From contig AP023053.1 of the NCBI GenBank assembly GCA_019703815.1, positions 978,995 through 1,042,994 on the forward strand: DNA of 64,000 bases, given 5' to 3'. The notes beneath the pieces were generated by a model. The model ran no database searches, was not told the DNA's origin, and saw only the letters and a program-made list of their open reading frames with translations. Each line of letters starts with the position of its first letter. The first letter of the stretch is position 1. Source of the DNA: Thaumasiovibrio occultus (GTDB taxonomy: Bacteria > Pseudomonadota > Gammaproteobacteria > Enterobacterales > Vibrionaceae). Shown piece after piece: positions 52,309-61,958 of the stretch. A program made the translations under genes and the position numbers.

Positions 52309-53238
52309 TTAATCGTTTAACGCTGGCTCAGGTAAACTCTGACGCTGGTAAACATACACAAATCGGTCTAAATAGACCCCATCGGTGACCACATTCACGG
52401 TGCGGTAGAGTTGATCACCAACAACAACGCACACGTCGGCCACCAAGGTATCGCCGTCGTCGTAACGCAGGTACGGTGGCTCACCGATATCCTGATCCGT
52501 TAGCAATAAAAAGGTTTGCTGTTGCCAGGCGTGTTGCTGTCCGCAAATGGAAGAATGGTAAGCATCAAGTTCACCATCATCATTGATCCAATCAATGTTT
52601 AACCCTTTGTCTATCGCCTCATCGTAAAAACTGCCATCGCGGTAGAAGATCAGCTGTAACCCAGACATCTTGACGGTTTCTATGGTTTGAATCGCTTGTG
52701 AAGGCTGTTGTAGCCACGCTTGTGCACTCGTTACCTCTGTATCAGCGCTGTGGCTTGAGAGCTGGCGCGATGTTTTACCAAATTGTTCCAATCGCCATAC
52801 ACTGTCAATCGCTTTGTTACCTGCAAAAGCCTGCTTGCGTTGCTCGGTGATTGCATCAGGTAAGATCACCTGGCGATCATCATAATACGAGCACGCCATG
52901 CCCACATCCGCTTTCGCAATGGAGCGATATTGTGCCTCGCGGTAAACGTATCGCGTTGATTGGCTATGTTGAGAAGCGCCGATATAAACCGCAAGAGGGA
53001 CGCTGCCATCGTTGCTCTCGGCAAGTAACGTTTGGTACTGGATCTGTGCCAGCAACGCGAGGTGTTGTTCCATCTCTGGGCGAATGGCGACATCGTCAAC
53101 CACCCGATCCTTAATGCAAGCCAAGTGGGAAACGCGGGGATGCGGTTGCAACGCCAACGCAAAAATCACCTTGTCCGCGAGCGGCACAAAGTGCTCGATG
53201 AAACCCTCAATGATCTGCTTAATTGCGGCCGTGCTCAT
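52309..53238 (-). CDS. Hypothetical protein, 309 residues
   Basis: A soluble protein with no signal peptide. It begins MSTAAIKQIIEGFIEHFVPL and contains alternating beta-rich segments (VDDVAIRPEMEQHLALLAQI, LQLIFYRDGSFYDEA, DTLVADVCVVVGDQLYRTVN) with a large central polar region. Family not recognised. It lies upstream of the small membrane-anchored protein gene. No catalytic pattern is seen. Downstream of the oxidoreductase at 53322 but 80 bp apart. Confidence 0.62.
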   Translation of the reverse strand: MSTAAIKQIIEGFIEHFVPLADKVIFALALQPHPRVSHLACIKDRVVDDVAIRPEMEQHLALLAQIQYQTLLAESNDGSVPLAVYIGASQHSQSTRYVYREAQYRSIAKADVGMACSYYDDRQVILPDAITEQRKQAFAGNKAIDSVWRLEQFGKTSRQLSSHSADTEVTSAQAWLQQPSQAIQTIETVKMSGLQLIFYRDGSFYDEAIDKGLNIDWINDDGELDAYHSSICGQQHAWQQQTFLLLTDQDIGEPPYLRYDDGDTLVADVCVVVGDQLYRTVNVVTDGVYLDRFVYVYQRQSLPEPALND

Positions 53239-53321
53239 TATAATCTCCTTATCAGCACCCGCCGCAAGTTTAGGGGTTTTCTGCCTGCCAAGTGCGAATA
53301 AGGAGAATATTTTGAGAAATG

Positions 53322-54257
53322 TTACGCATTCCTGATTTGCTTGCGCACTTGTTGGTAAAGACGCTCGGTAAGTTGATGACTCGCGATGTTGCGATTCACC
53401 GTTTCAACTGCTAGCTTGCCCGCGTCGACCACCGCAACCCAGTCTTGCAGCATGGCGTGAAAGCCTTTGCTGGCCAGCATTGGAGTCCAATCCGGTTGTG
53501 CAATCTGCTGCGCTTTACCTTCAATCCAATGGGTGCCGCTGGTAAAAGAGTCAAATTCAAACACCTCGTTGCAGTAACTGGCCTGTACTCGCTCTTGCGT
53601 CACGCCAAATTGACGATTCATTGAAGCGTGCAGCAGCGTTTGGCCGACCTGCCACTGCACATCGAGTCTGGCTAACTGCGAGCCTTCGGTTTGATAAGTA
53701 ATATGAACATCATCAAGCGAAGCGTTGGCGCTGACATTGATGCTATCTAGCGGGTGAATGAAATCATCAAAGATAAAGGTGTTTAACTCACCCGGCAGTT
53801 GGTGACGATGTTTTTCCCAACGCAGCGAGCGCAAACCGTCCAACGCACCTTGCTGCACTCCAGTAAGATACTGGTTATACAGTGGAATATGACGTCGGTT
53901 AAACCCAACATACAAAGGTAACTGCGCTTTGGTGGCTTGCTCGTACAGTGTCTCGACTTGTTGCGCCGTGCTGGCCAGAGGTTTGTCGACAAACGTTGGC
54001 ACGCCTTGCGAGAGGAAAAACGCGGCCATTTCATAGTGCACGGCGGTGGCAGAATGGATCATTACCGCATCAGGTTTAAATGCCATCACCTGTTGATAAT
54101 CAGTGCAAGTGTCAGTGATCCGGTATTGAGAGGCCAAGCTCGCTAAGGTGTTTGCATTACGTGTACAAAACACCAGCTCAATCCCCGGCATCTGAGTGAT
54201 CACGGGCAAATACGCTTTTGCCGCAATATCGCCTAGTCCTACTAGGGCTATCTTCAT
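53322..54257 (-). CDS. Gfo/Idh/MocA-family oxidoreductase
   Basis: 311 residues with the Rossmann N-terminus MKIALVGLGDIAAKAYLPVI, the NAD(P)-binding fingerprint G-x-G-x-x-A, and VPTFVDKPLASTAQQVETLY, the substrate-binding lysine block (VDKPLA). The second domain carries GFNRRHIPLY. Members oxidise or reduce sugars, polyols, UDP-sugars or biliverdin. Here no companion catabolic gene lies beside it, so the substrate is open. It is divergent from the phospholipid operon. Confidence 0.87.
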   Translation of the reverse strand: MKIALVGLGDIAAKAYLPVITQMPGIELVFCTRNANTLASLASQYRITDTCTDYQQVMAFKPDAVMIHSATAVHYEMAAFFLSQGVPTFVDKPLASTAQQVETLYEQATKAQLPLYVGFNRRHIPLYNQYLTGVQQGALDGLRSLRWEKHRHQLPGELNTFIFDDFIHPLDSINVSANASLDDVHITYQTEGSQLARLDVQWQVGQTLLHASMNRQFGVTQERVQASYCNEVFEFDSFTSGTHWIEGKAQQIAQPDWTPMLASKGFHAMLQDWVAVVDAGKLAVETVNRNIASHQLTERLYQQVRKQIRNA

Positions 54258-54504
54258 TGCTATTTCCTTACTCTATCGCTGATCAAAAAGCGCAGCGTTG
54301 TTGAATTACGCCCTAATACTATCGGGTTATTGTTGCCCTATTAGCGTTTTGTGTCGCAATTCGCGCCGATGACGTTATCCGCTTGCATTTCAAGCCTGCC
54401 TAGGTCACTAAATTCAATAATATTAGGTATTTGAATTCGCTTCTCTTTTGAAAAAGTGGAGACAGTTTCTATAATGAGCGCAATTAAAGCTAGGAAGGAT
54501 TTCC

Positions 54505-55293
54505 ATGGAACACAGCTCTCAGCGTCGTCCACTCGCGGTGCGTCGCCTTTCGCTAATCAAGCGGATCGCCAGCACACTGGCAGACAAAAATATTACCCCT
54601 AACCAAGTGTCGCTGCTCAGCATGGGGTTTGCGCTGTTAGGGGGGGTATTTGCGCTGGGTTATCACGTATGGCCTTCTGCGGCGTGGTTGTTACTGTTTG
54701 CGTTGGCGATTCAAGGTCGCCTGCTGTGTAATTTATTCGATGGCATGATTGCAGTCGAAGGTGGCAAACAGACCCCAGGCGGTGAATTATTTAACGATCT
54801 GCCAGATCGCATTTCCGACCCACTGTTCATCGTCGCGGCGAGCCTATTTACCGCCTCTGCATTGGGGATCGCTCTGGCTGTCATCGTCAGTTTTCTTGCG
54901 ATAATGACGGCTTACATTCGCGTTCTCGGCACCAGCATGGGGTGCGCGGCAGATTTTCGCGGCCCAATGGCTAAACAGCATCGCATGGCGCTGCTCACCG
55001 TTACTGCCGTTATCATGTCGATCGATCGCGCCTTTGCGTTGCTACCGACGTTTGGCGTGTATTTAATGGATTTCGCCCTTGTGCTTATGCTGCTGGGCAG
55101 CCTTGTTACCTGCTGGCGTCGCCTACGCGCGATTTACCTAAGCTGCGCTGCGGCGAGTCACCCCGCTCTCAACCGCGATAAAGATCCGCCGCAATCCATC
55201 AAGGCCACACAGCAAACCATCAACGATACACAACAAACCGCCCATGGCACACAGCAACTTAACGACAACACCGCAGAGGTAAGTAATGGCTAA
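54505..55293 (+). CDS. CDP-alcohol phosphatidyltransferase (YnbA-like)
   Basis: 262 residues with about six membrane helices. The family signature D-x2-D-G-x2-A-R-x8-G-x3-D-x3-D is modified: the region NLFDGMIAVEGGKQT, then PGGELFNDLPDR, has N at the first Asp, V at the Arg, and N at the third Asp, with spacing preserved. It therefore belongs to a divergent subgroup like E. coli YnbA. The C-terminal tail has three near repeats of NDTQQT / THGTQQ type (about residues 230-258). It is followed by a CdsA paralogue (8-bp overlap) and a PlsC paralogue. RBS AGGAAGG before the ATG. Confidence 0.88.
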   Translation: MEHSSQRRPLAVRRLSLIKRIASTLADKNITPNQVSLLSMGFALLGGVFALGYHVWPSAAWLLLFALAIQGRLLCNLFDGMIAVEGGKQTPGGELFNDLPDRISDPLFIVAASLFTASALGIALAVIVSFLAIMTAYIRVLGTSMGCAADFRGPMAKQHRMALLTVTAVIMSIDRAFALLPTFGVYLMDFALVLMLLGSLVTCWRRLRAIYLSCAAASHPALNRDKDPPQSIKATQQTINDTQQTAHGTQQLNDNTAEVSNG

Positions 55294-56218
55294 CATCCCC
55301 GTTCATTCGCTGCATATGATGATGGCGATCTTAGCCGTTTTGGTATTTGGCACCTTTTGCTATCTGTTTCTCTCGCGCCGCCACCCCGAGCGTGACTATT
55401 TAGAGCTCAAACTGCGCATCCGCTCTTGGTGGTGGATGATCGCCATTGTGTTTGTCGCCCTGTATTTGCCCACCAAATACACGCTGATTTTCGTCGGCTT
55501 TTTGAGCTTTATGGCACTGAAAGAGTTTTTGTCTATCGTGCCCACTCGCCACGCTGATCGCCGGATCATCTTTTGGGCTTACCTCTCTATCCCGTTCCAT
55601 TACTACTTCTTGGCCATTGAATGGTACGGCATGTATATCATCTTTATTCCGGTCTACATGTTCTTGTATTTGCCAATGGTGGCGGTTTTGATCGGCGATA
55701 CCAAAGGCTTTATCCGCTCAATTGGGATCATCCACTGGGCGCTGATGCTGACCGTCTTCTGTGTCAGCCACATGGCTTATTTGTTAGTACTGCCGAGTAA
55801 GAATCCGGATGCGGGAGCGATGGGAATGCTCTTATTCTTGTTAGTGTTCACTCAGTTTAACGACGTGTGCCAGTACGTGTGGGGCAAGATGCTCGGCAAG
55901 CGAAAAATCGTGCCGAAAGTGAGCCCGAATAAAACCTGGGAAGGCTTTATTGGCGGCGCTCTGACCATTATTGCGGTGAGCTATTTTGCCGCGCCCTACC
56001 TAACGCCACTAACGGCGAACCAAGGACTGGTTGCCGGGATCATTATTTCGTTCAGTGGGTTTATTGGTGATTTGGTGATTTCATCGGTAAAACGCGATTT
56101 AAAAATCAAAGATACCAGCCAGTTTATTCCGGGGCACGGTGGGATATTGGATCGCATCGACAGCCTAATGTTCACTGCGCCGCTGTTTTTTCACTATATC
56201 TACTACTTGTACTATTAA
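55286..56218 (+). CDS. Phosphatidate cytidylyltransferase paralogue (CdsA/YnbB-like)
   Basis: 310 residues with about eight membrane helices. The CdsA signature is visible near the C-terminus: KVSPNKTWEGFIGGAL, then GFIGDLVISSVKRDLKIKDT, and IPGHGGILDRIDSL with the catalytic Asp pair. It makes CDP-diacylglycerol for the transferase encoded upstream, whose stop it overlaps by 8 bp. The ATG lies inside the preceding gene, indicating coupled translation. It is separate from the housekeeping cdsA, so it may supply a dedicated lipid pathway. Confidence 0.9.
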   Translation: MANIPVHSLHMMMAILAVLVFGTFCYLFLSRRHPERDYLELKLRIRSWWWMIAIVFVALYLPTKYTLIFVGFLSFMALKEFLSIVPTRHADRRIIFWAYLSIPFHYYFLAIEWYGMYIIFIPVYMFLYLPMVAVLIGDTKGFIRSIGIIHWALMLTVFCVSHMAYLLVLPSKNPDAGAMGMLLFLLVFTQFNDVCQYVWGKMLGKRKIVPKVSPNKTWEGFIGGALTIIAVSYFAAPYLTPLTANQGLVAGIIISFSGFIGDLVISSVKRDLKIKDTSQFIPGHGGILDRIDSLMFTAPLFFHYIYYLYY

Positions 56219-56227
56219 GAGGGCGAC

Positions 56228-56872
56228 ATGTACGTTCTAAAATTTCTGTTTGTCCTCTTTTTCGTAAAACCTCTGGTATTTATTGGTTTGGGGATCAACC
56301 TTATCCACCGCCAGCACTTGCCGCTTAATGGCCCAGTGGTCGTGGCCGCTAATCACAACAGTCATTTAGATACTTTGGTGCTGCTGGCGCTGTTTCCTAT
56401 CAGCATGGTGCACAAGGTGCGCCCGGTGGCGGCAGCGGATTACTTTTTGAAAAACAAACTTTCCAGTTGGTTATCCCTCAACGTGCTTGGGATCATCCCT
56501 ATTCGCCGTCAACCGAGCGAGAGTGAACGCGACGCGATTTTCGATGAATGCCATAAAGCGCTGAATAATGGCGACATTTTGATTATTTTTCCCGAAGGGA
56601 GCCGCGGCGCGCCAGAGGTGATGAGCGACATTAAAAAAGGCATTTATCATCTGGTGAAAGAGCGCGAGGGCTGCCCGGTGATCCCCGTCGTGATGCGCGG
56701 CTTGGGGCGCTCCCTGCCAAAAGGAACAGCGATGTTTGTGCCGTTTAACTGCGATGTCGTGCTGGGCCAACCCATTTATCAATTCGATAACGCCGATGAT
56801 TTCCTGCATCAAATGCAACAACGCTACATCGCATTAGCAGAGGAATGTATCGTTACTCTGAACGAAGAGTAA
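56228..56872 (+). CDS. 1-acyl-glycerol-3-phosphate acyltransferase (PlsC-like)
   Basis: 214 residues with an N-terminal membrane helix and the PlsC motifs: NHNSHLDTLVLLAL (NHX4D), PEGSRGAPEVMSDI (the EGSRG block), and IPVVMRGLGRSL (motif IV). It acylates lysophosphatidic acid to phosphatidate, the substrate of CdsA. It starts 9 bp after the CdsA gene and ends the operon. With both neighbours it gives phosphatidate, CDP-diacylglycerol and a new phospholipid head group, in that order. Confidence 0.9.
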   Translation: MYVLKFLFVLFFVKPLVFIGLGINLIHRQHLPLNGPVVVAANHNSHLDTLVLLALFPISMVHKVRPVAAADYFLKNKLSSWLSLNVLGIIPIRRQPSESERDAIFDECHKALNNGDILIIFPEGSRGAPEVMSDIKKGIYHLVKEREGCPVIPVVMRGLGRSLPKGTAMFVPFNCDVVLGQPIYQFDNADDFLHQMQQRYIALAEECIVTLNEE

Positions 56873-57189
56873 TAAAAGCCGAAACAAACAATGGCCTCAA
56901 TGCTTTCGATTAGGCATTTAAATCGTTGCTTGCTATCAATTGCAGTATAATTCACGCCGGAATTGCGTTGAAATGTTATCTCGACACTTATCTCAACGCT
57001 AAAGCTCATCAATGTTCGAACATACGTTTCGGTGAGTCTGCCCTCTCGCTCTTTCTCGACCTCGTTTTAACACGTCTTTTTTGTCGTTACTGAAAGCACT
57101 TTATTTTTGAACGGTCGCATTAACCGCGCTTTGTGCGCTTTTTATTTAGCTCTCCTGCGTTGTCAGGAAAAAGGAACTTTTGAGCAACA
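56873..57189. other. Intergenic region
   Basis: No gene. AT-rich sequence with T tracts (TTTTTTGTCG) near 57075 may end the lipid operon, but no good stem is paired. An AAAAAGGAAC site precedes the next gene. Confidence 0.4.
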
Positions 57190-57744
57190 ATGAAACTGAA
57201 ATACCCGCTTTACGCATTACTATCACTCCTATCCGTTGCCGCACACGCAACCGAAGACAAGCAACTTTTAGCCGAAAATGGGTGGGAATTAACACCTCGC
57301 GGACATGCGACAATACGTGATAATGACAGCGACCTCATGATTACAGTCAACATCTTATCCCAAGGCAGTACATCAGAGTGGCAATACGCTGTTGGGGTTT
57401 TTGATACCACAAAACCCTGCACAGATAGCTCACGATTTGAACCAGCAGTCGTTTGCGCTAACAATGAGTACTACCCAGCCTTTCGCGGTTGTAGCGCTTA
57501 TCAAAGTAAAGGGTTTTATGCGAGCGATGAACTCATCTCTCACTTCGAAAACGCCGACAGTGTGACAATCGAAGGGGAAACCTTTACCCTCAAAAATTTT
57601 GATGTAGCGTATGCCCAAGCGCTAGAAGTAGCACGACAGCGCCTCGGTAATTCACAAGTGGATAAACACACTCACCTTTCAGACACCGCCCCTGTCGAAG
57701 AAAAAGAGCCGTTATACCAACGCGCTTTTGATTATATTAACTAG
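57190..57744 (+). CDS. Secreted hypothetical protein with four cysteines
   Basis: 184 residues. A signal peptide (MKLKYPLYALLSLLSVAAHA) is followed by a mature domain of about 164 residues. It contains a pair of cysteines in DTTKPCTDSSRF and EPAVVCANNEYY, and a further one in RGCSAYQSKG, probably disulfide bonded in the periplasm. It ends SDTAPVEEKEPLYQRAFDYI. No recognised domain. It is a single gene, convergent with the M60 protease gene. Confidence 0.7.
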   Translation: MKLKYPLYALLSLLSVAAHATEDKQLLAENGWELTPRGHATIRDNDSDLMITVNILSQGSTSEWQYAVGVFDTTKPCTDSSRFEPAVVCANNEYYPAFRGCSAYQSKGFYASDELISHFENADSVTIEGETFTLKNFDVAYAQALEVARQRLGNSQVDKHTHLSDTAPVEEKEPLYQRAFDYIN

Positions 57745-57911
57745 CCCAACAGTCATTCTGTCTTTACATCCGTCAGATAGCCGTTGATTTCATACCCTTT
57801 ACTTCCAATCAGTCAGGGGTATGATGCGCTCCGTTTGAGCTCTGGTACGACTGGATCGGTGGGCCTCTCCATCGACTGTTTTCGTTCTAATTCCACGTTC
57901 AATTACCATCG

Positions 57912-57953
57912 AAGACAAAACAGCAGCTGCCCATCGGCTGCTGCTGTTGTCTT
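57912..57953 (-). terminator. Long hairpin after the M60 protease gene
   Basis: Outer arms AAGACAA / TTGTCTT and inner arms CAGCAGC / GCTGCTG form a long stem with a 9-base loop. It lies about 25 bp beyond the protease stop on the minus strand. It lacks a T run, so termination strength is uncertain. Confidence 0.55.
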
Positions 57954-57975
57954 AACTTTCATTGGTAAAGTAACG

Positions 57976-60690
57976 CTATTGCGCCGTTGCGCAGGCTTTG
58001 TAGTCTTCCAAGTCCAGTTGCAGCATCAAGTACGTTGAGAACACGTTACCATGCGTATGGTTAGGATCGTCGAGCACTTCATATCCCATGGCGACCATCT
58101 CAACCATATTGGTGTACACATAGGCTTCACAGCTACCTTGGCCATGCGCTAACCACTTTTCCGCTTCTTTAGTAATTGCCGCCAGCTTTGCCACTTCATC
58201 CGGCTTTGCGACTTCTTCTGGGAACACGGTAAAGATAGATTGGGTGGTTGATGCACTTAATCCACCTTGGTCGACAACCTCATAGGTCACGGTATAACGA
58301 CCTTCTTTGGTGGTATCGACATGCCCTTGGTACGTGATCTGCGCCGTTAAATCCCCCTCTTGTTCATCAAAGGCGGAGACGTGATCGTGAGGATTAAAAG
58401 CACTGCCAATCAGCACATTGCGACTTGGGTAGGCGGTTAGCTCAGGGGCGGTGTTGATACCCGTATCGATATTCAAACGCTTATCAACGGCTCTGATTTC
58501 ATACTCATGATCAGCTGCACTAGCAATGGCGCGATCAACAAACACTGTGGTGTGAGTAAAGCCCACTAGCTTCCCATCACGGTACACTTCAAAACCTAAC
58601 AAGTGCTCGCGCTGCGATTCATCGAAGCTGATAAACACATCTTTACGATTTACACGCGACACATCTGCATTCGGTGAAGCGGTGAAGCCATCGCCTTCAT
58701 AATCCAGGGCGCCGAAAGTGGTGAGATACCAACTCGGTTTATCCCACGCTTCCAAGTGCTGAACGTCATCAATCACTAAATCACGGTTGATGTAGCCAAA
58801 GCGCTTAAAGTGCGATGACATATCAAAGCCCATAATTTCCGACACTTGAGTGACGAAGAATTCGCGATCGTCTTTCGGGAAATCATTTTGGCGATAGCGC
58901 TGGTTTAGCTCAGCCCACAAGCCCGGATGCAAGATCTCAAGTTGGACGAACATCATTGTTTTGCCACTGTCACGCATCACATCAAACGTCACGTTTTCAA
59001 ACAGCTGCTTAAACATCAACTCGTAGCGCGAGCTAAAATAGCCGTAAACGTAATCCGTCATTTCATGGGTCATCACATCGACTTTGTCGTAACGGTAAGT
59101 CAATACATGTGGCGGCACATTGGTAGTGACTTCAGATTCGGTGAAATCCCAGTGCTCTAGCAAGTGGGTCCACTCATGGAAGAAGATGGCCGAGTCACCA
59201 GACTGCTGTATTTGATTAAAGTGAATCGTCCTTGGATAGAAGGTCACGCCGTGAGTTGCATGAGCAATAAAGGTTCTTCCGGCATCAATTGCCATATGGG
59301 TCTTTGCATTGTCGATGTAGTACTCGGGTAAACCAAAGAACTCCAAAAGTACGCGTGTTTTTTCATCCCACTCGGTATGAAGTCGGTCCAAATCAATATC
59401 ACTGTCAAGGAAGGCGCGTACGCCATTTTCCAATAAGTCAGTAAAGAACAGATGTTCAAACTCTAATTCATACACCCCAATAATATTTGGGTCACGCTGA
59501 TAGGCTTGGTAGTAATCGCGCAGCTCTTGCTTAAACTGCGCTTGATCGTCACCAGCACGGTAAATCGGGTAACGTTGTCCGCCTTTAATGCGAATTTTGA
59601 TCGGTGAACCGTTGTAGTCATCCGGATACTTCACATAAATAGGGCCACCAAAACGCACACCTTCGGCAATGTTATTACCACTAAGTGGGTTAGGTACCGT
59701 GATCCTACGATAGCCCGGATACACCTCTATCGTTTCAAAGGTATCGTTCTGACCAAACCCCGCCACTTGCGAGAACTGTATCGGTACTTTGCCATGCGGG
59801 TTGTTGCCCGCATCAATGAACAGTTCGATCTCGGTATGCGGTCGCGCCGCAAAGCCTGTCACTAAGCTATCTGACGAAAAGCGCACGGTATATTGCTCAT
59901 TATTGGCGTCGCGCTTTTCGTCTTCGATGGTAACCACGTCATTGAGGTATTTGTCTGGGTCGACAACTAACTCTTTCGCGATATCTAAATAGGTGTAATA
60001 CGGCGCTTTATCGACCCCGACATAATCGTCTTCGTGTTGATATTCATCAATCTGGCGTTTCACCTGCTCGATTTGCTCAAACGTGAGGGAATCAACACGC
60101 AGCTCAGAATAGGTGCCGTCAGTAAACCAATTTTCCACGGTTGAGAACGGCGACGGCATGTAGAAATAGAAATCTGCAGCGCTCGCATAATCATCCAGAG
60201 CTTCATCGAAAACGATTTTGATCCGTTTAGCGTGAACAGGCTGGAATGACAAGTCCGCTAAGCGTGGCGCATGCGGCACGGCGCTACCGGTGGCAACGAG
60301 CTGAAAATCGTCGCCCTGCTCTGACAGTGACGCATAGATACTGAACTTTTCTGCTTGGCCACTGTGATTTTCTTTGCGATCGTAAAGTATGCGGCCAACC
60401 GTTTCTGTTTTACCAAAGGTGACCGTCACGGCGTTGGTGAAGGATGTGCTGTTTTGCTTGTCACTTCTCCACTGTGAAGACGGTTGTGCATCAAAGGCGC
60501 TAGATAGATAGTTACCGCCACCATTGGCCTCAAAACCAACCACTTTAATCTCGTACGGCTCTAGCTGCATCGTATCAAGATAAGAGCCCACTTTTCCCGT
60601 TAAGGTATAATCTCGACGCAACTCTTGCGCGCAAACTGGCGTCACCAACAACGACGCCAATAGCGTCGCCAATAGCGTTTTATTCATCAT
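57976..60690 (-). CDS. Secreted M60-type metalloprotease with galactose-binding-like domain
   Basis: About 904 residues. Signal peptide MNKTLLATLLASLLVTPVCA. A discoidin (F5/8 type C) region follows (GNYLSSAFDAQPSSQWRSDK, VTVFGKTE-type beta strands). The peptidase region holds HEWTH in FFHEWTHLLEHWDF, the HExxH-plus zinc motif of M60/enhancin enzymes. The C-terminus has Ig-like repeats, one of DUF5011 type (DVSAFDEQEGDLTAQITYQG). M60 enzymes degrade mucins and O-glycoproteins. The start is the first of two ATGs after AAGGATTTATTG; the frame runs 23 codons upstream without family features. It is likely exported and could aid host colonisation. Confidence 0.87.
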   Translation of the reverse strand: MMNKTLLATLLASLLVTPVCAQELRRDYTLTGKVGSYLDTMQLEPYEIKVVGFEANGGGNYLSSAFDAQPSSQWRSDKQNSTSFTNAVTVTFGKTETVGRILYDRKENHSGQAEKFSIYASLSEQGDDFQLVATGSAVPHAPRLADLSFQPVHAKRIKIVFDEALDDYASAADFYFYMPSPFSTVENWFTDGTYSELRVDSLTFEQIEQVKRQIDEYQHEDDYVGVDKAPYYTYLDIAKELVVDPDKYLNDVVTIEDEKRDANNEQYTVRFSSDSLVTGFAARPHTEIELFIDAGNNPHGKVPIQFSQVAGFGQNDTFETIEVYPGYRRITVPNPLSGNNIAEGVRFGGPIYVKYPDDYNGSPIKIRIKGGQRYPIYRAGDDQAQFKQELRDYYQAYQRDPNIIGVYELEFEHLFFTDLLENGVRAFLDSDIDLDRLHTEWDEKTRVLLEFFGLPEYYIDNAKTHMAIDAGRTFIAHATHGVTFYPRTIHFNQIQQSGDSAIFFHEWTHLLEHWDFTESEVTTNVPPHVLTYRYDKVDVMTHEMTDYVYGYFSSRYELMFKQLFENVTFDVMRDSGKTMMFVQLEILHPGLWAELNQRYRQNDFPKDDREFFVTQVSEIMGFDMSSHFKRFGYINRDLVIDDVQHLEAWDKPSWYLTTFGALDYEGDGFTASPNADVSRVNRKDVFISFDESQREHLLGFEVYRDGKLVGFTHTTVFVDRAIASAADHEYEIRAVDKRLNIDTGINTAPELTAYPSRNVLIGSAFNPHDHVSAFDEQEGDLTAQITYQGHVDTTKEGRYTVTYEVVDQGGLSASTTQSIFTVFPEEVAKPDEVAKLAAITKEAEKWLAHGQGSCEAYVYTNMVEMVAMGYEVLDDPNHTHGNVFSTYLMLQLDLEDYKACATAQ

Positions 60691-60759
60691 CAATAAATCC
60701 TTAGTTAGATAGGAATAACTTCGAAGAAACTCTGCATAAAAGAAGGCGTCGACTAACAT

Positions 60760-61023
60760 GCGCCTTTCGAATTTCTTGCAGAGTGAGAATGCGCTGTAAA
60801 TGATAATTCAATCATTTGGAGCAATAATTCCCTTCTTAATGATGCTTGGCTCAATATCTCATTTTATTTGACGCCGCATAGTTTAACTGGCTGTAATGCA
60901 AGCAATTATCGATGGTATTGGCTCTATCTAGTTCGCGTTTTCGCATTCATTGAACAGACGTGTGTTCTTTTTACAGCATAATTTCCCTATACTTCGAGCC
61001 CCATTTCAACAGCAGATTGCACC
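60760..61023. other. Divergent promoter region of the M60 protease and ppiB
   Basis: No gene. AT-rich with a TATAATTTCCC-like stretch near 60976-60990 that may be a ppiB promoter. No terminator is seen. Confidence 0.45.
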
Positions 61024-61539
61024 ATGATTATTCTCACCACCAACCACGGCGATATTCAAATCACACTGGATGAAAAAAACGCGCCAGAAACCTGCCAAAA
61101 CTTCCTGCGTTATTGCAAAGACGGCTTTTACACCGACACTCTGTTCCATCGCGTCATTGACGGTTTTATGATCCAAGGTGGCGGGTATGAGCTGCGTGAC
61201 GACGGTTTTTGCGTCAACATGGTAGAGAAAAGAACCTATGCGCCGATCGCTAATGAAGCGTATAACGGCCTGAAAAATGTCACCGGTTCGATTGCAATGG
61301 CAAGAACCGATGCGCCGCATTCTGCGACCTCGCAATTTTTCATCAACTTAGAAAACAACGATTTTCTCGACCACACCAACAAGACCAATCACGGTTGGGG
61401 CTATGCGGTTTTCGGCACAGTAACCGCAGGGATGGATGTAGTGAATGCGATTGCCAAACTGACCACATTTACCCGTTTCGGCCATGAAGACGTGCCAATC
61501 ACCGATGTGGTGATTGAGAAAGTCACGATTGCATCGTAA
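61024..61539 (+). CDS. ppiB: Peptidyl-prolyl cis-trans isomerase B (cyclophilin)
   Basis: 171 residues with the cyclophilin core: [20 protein letters not shown] (catalytic Arg and Phe), [32 protein letters not shown] (two halves), and [19 protein letters not shown]. It has no signal peptide, so it is cytoplasmic. It speeds proline isomerisation during folding. It is a single gene with an intrinsic terminator 50 bp past the stop. Confidence 0.94.
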   Translation: MIILTTNHGDIQITLDEKNAPETCQNFLRYCKDGFYTDTLFHRVIDGFMIQGGGYELRDDGFCVNMVEKRTYAPIANEAYNGLKNVTGSIAMARTDAPHSATSQFFINLENNDFLDHTNKTNHGWGYAVFGTVTAGMDVVNAIAKLTTFTRFGHEDVPITDVVIEKVTIAS

Positions 61540-61591
61540 CAGGTAGGCATATTGCTAAAGCCGTGATGAACACGGCTTATCCAGCCAAAGA

Positions 61592-61615
61592 AACCGCCCT
61601 CAACGGCGGTTTTTT
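61592..61615 (+). terminator. Terminator of ppiB
   Basis: AACCGCC, a 5-6 base loop and GGCGGTT are followed by TTTTTT. Confidence 0.88.
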
Positions 61616-61854
61616 AGTTTTCTACTTTCCCCAGAAGTACCCTTCCCACAAATAAAATACCCCATAGGGATAATCATCCAGTTGGGAAGAAAAATGGAGA
61701 AGATATCACTTTTCCACACTTGAGCGCGACAAACCCCGCATCCACAGTCACCTGCACTCCCTTAAGCAAAAATATCGCCTCACTCTACTTAAAAAACATT
61801 TCCTTACAGAACGAAAAGTTAACATAACGTAAAATTTTGTTTTTTTATTGAAAA

Positions 61855-61869
61855 TAGCAATAGTTATCA
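61855..61869. promoter_or_regulatory. Fur-box-like site upstream of the TonB receptor
   Basis: TAGCAATAGTTATCA, read on the minus strand TGATAACTATTGCTA, matches the TGATAAT-N-ATTATCA half-site pattern at 10 of 14 defined positions. It lies about 90 bp upstream of the receptor start, the right place for iron repression. Confidence 0.6.
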
Positions 61870-61958
61870 TTTATATTCCCACTCGTAAAAATAAGTATCT
61901 CTTTTTAAAACGATAAACTCCGTGTTGGCTCGAAAGTCACGAGTAAGGAAACCGTAGA

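Larger units (their letters stand above)
61540..61958. other. Intergenic region with terminator and Fur-like box
   Basis: It contains the ppiB terminator (61592-61615) and an AT-rich promoter region of the TonB receptor with a Fur-like site at 61855-61869. No gene is visible between. Confidence 0.6.
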
